The notes under the pieces: generated by a model
The model's input: the letters and a program-made list of their open reading frames with translations, nothing else
What the model was told of the DNA's origin: nothing
Databases searched by the model: none
Translations under genes and position numbers: made by a program
DNA from: Oscillospiraceae bacterium
GTDB taxonomy: Bacteria; Bacillota_A; Clostridia; Oscillospirales; Acutalibacteraceae
Assembly: GCA_003519645.1 (NCBI GenBank)
Contig: DOWI01000049.1
Location: forward strand, 725-7,585
Length of the DNA: 6,861 bases
Direction of reading: 5' to 3'
Part shown: positions 6,120-6,861 of the stretch, piece after piece
Numbering within the stretch: position 1 is the first letter of the stretch
How the letters are laid out: the number at the start of each line of letters is the position of its first letter

Positions 6120-6861
6120 ATGATGATTCATAGATTCCATTCGACAGGACGGTATCGAATTCTTGCGCTATTCGCGATATTGTGCATGGTGATTTCAAGC
6201 ACGGTAATGGTGAGGGGAAAAACTCTGTCTGACCGTATTGGTTACCAAAGTAACGAGCAAGAAACCGATCGTTTATTTTCTGCCCATTATTACAGCACAT
6301 ACCTCCAGGAGGTTGGGGTACAGGATGCCGATGGATCGGATGTTATTGTTGATCTCTGGTCATACAAGGGCGTGGAGGGAACACAGCCCGAAAGCCATAC
6401 GCTCTTTGGACGAGAGAATGTGATGGTTTGGGGAGGGGATTGCCAGCAGATCAGCTGGGACATCCAGGTCGAAAGTGCTGGATTGTATGAATTGTGGATT
6501 GATTATCTGCCCTATCAGGGCAATGGCTTGCCGGTGATTCGCGGTGCCATGATTGACGGTGAATATCTTTATGACGAAGCCATGAACTTTACACTCAATC
6601 GTTTTTGGCAGGATGAAGGTGCTCCAAAAGTTAATAATTTGGGCGATGAAGTGCTTCCAGCACAAAAAGAAACGGTTCAGTGGTCCTCCAAGCCCATGAT
6701 GGATAGTCAGGGCAAATTTGCATCCGCTTTAAAAATGAATCTGACTGAGGGAACGCACACGCTGACGCTGGTATATGTGGATCAGCCCGTGGCTATCAGT
6801 GGCATCCGGTTTCAAGTGCCTCAGCCAATCCTTCCATATGAACAGGTATTGAAACAATACC
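6120..6861 (+). CDS. Partial secreted protein: N-terminal beta-sandwich domain of a probable large solute-binding protein
   Basis: The frame opens at ATG 6120 and stays open to the window edge (247 full codons), so the C-terminus is missing. Residues 1-33 look like an export signal or membrane anchor: basic HRFHSTGRYR, then a hydrophobic span 14-31. There is no lipobox; Cys22 sits in an unsuitable ILC context. Residues about 96-233 form a strand-rich domain with ISWDIQVESAGLYELWIDYLP, a RGAMIDGE segment, NRFWQDEG and a final EGTHTLTLVYVDQPVAISGIRF. As I recall it, this succession matches the N-terminal domain of very large (roughly 900-1000 residue) family 1 solute-binding proteins in Clostridia and Paenibacillus, which continue into the sugar-binding fold. 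The identification rests on pattern memory. A probable terminator upstream suggests a separate transcript, though no convincing promoter was found. Alternatively it could be a carbohydrate-binding domain fused to an enzyme. Confidence 0.7.
   Translation, partial: MMIHRFHSTGRYRILALFAILCMVISSTVMVRGKTLSDRIGYQSNEQETDRLFSAHYYSTYLQEVGVQDADGSDVIVDLWSYKGVEGTQPESHTLFGRENVMVWGGDCQQISWDIQVESAGLYELWIDYLPYQGNGLPVIRGAMIDGEYLYDEAMNFTLNRFWQDEGAPKVNNLGDEVLPAQKETVQWSSKPMMDSQGKFASALKMNLTEGTHTLTLVYVDQPVAISGIRFQVPQPILPYEQVLKQY

Overview
The window carries five protein-coding genes, all on the + strand, and every one whose N-terminus is visible starts with an export signal. The organism is most likely a Gram-positive anaerobe of the Clostridia (Oscillospiraceae/Lachnospiraceae-like; a Paenibacillus-type relative is less likely). 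The reasons are two Gram-positive-style lipoproteins with a lipobox followed by Cys-Gly-Gly, strong AGGAGG-like ribosome binding sites, a C-terminal PATGD sortase-type sorting signal, and an LplA/YtcQ-type solute-binding protein. This assignment is inference from protein style, not a database match.

Layout. Positions 1-657 hold the C-terminal 218 residues of a TIM-barrel-like protein cut off by the window edge. Positions 703-1866 hold a complete lipoprotein of the same family, about half identical to the first by hand alignment, so the two are tandem paralogs. Only 21 nt later, 1888-3681 encodes an extracellular solute-binding lipoprotein for an ABC importer. A 137-nt gap with a 15-bp perfect hairpin follows. 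Positions 3819-5984 encode a 721-residue wall-anchored protein with two ungapped 193-residue repeats, a probable third divergent copy of the same module, an acidic linker and a sorting signal. A second 15-bp hairpin followed by a T-rich run closes that transcript. A fifth gene starts at 6120 and runs off the right edge. Its secreted N-terminal part resembles the beta-sandwich domain at the start of very large solute-binding proteins.

Together the genes look like the cell-surface half of a glycan-capture and uptake locus: membrane-tethered glycosidase-like barrels, a membrane-tethered binding protein feeding an importer, a wall-attached multi-module binding protein, and a second large binding protein. 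No permease, ATPase, regulator or sortase gene lies inside the window, so transport and anchoring partners must be elsewhere. No RNA gene, mobile element or CRISPR array was seen, and there is no gene-free stretch longer than about 140 nt. The least familiar parts are the duplicated barrel lipoproteins and the modular wall-anchored protein, for which I recognise no named family.
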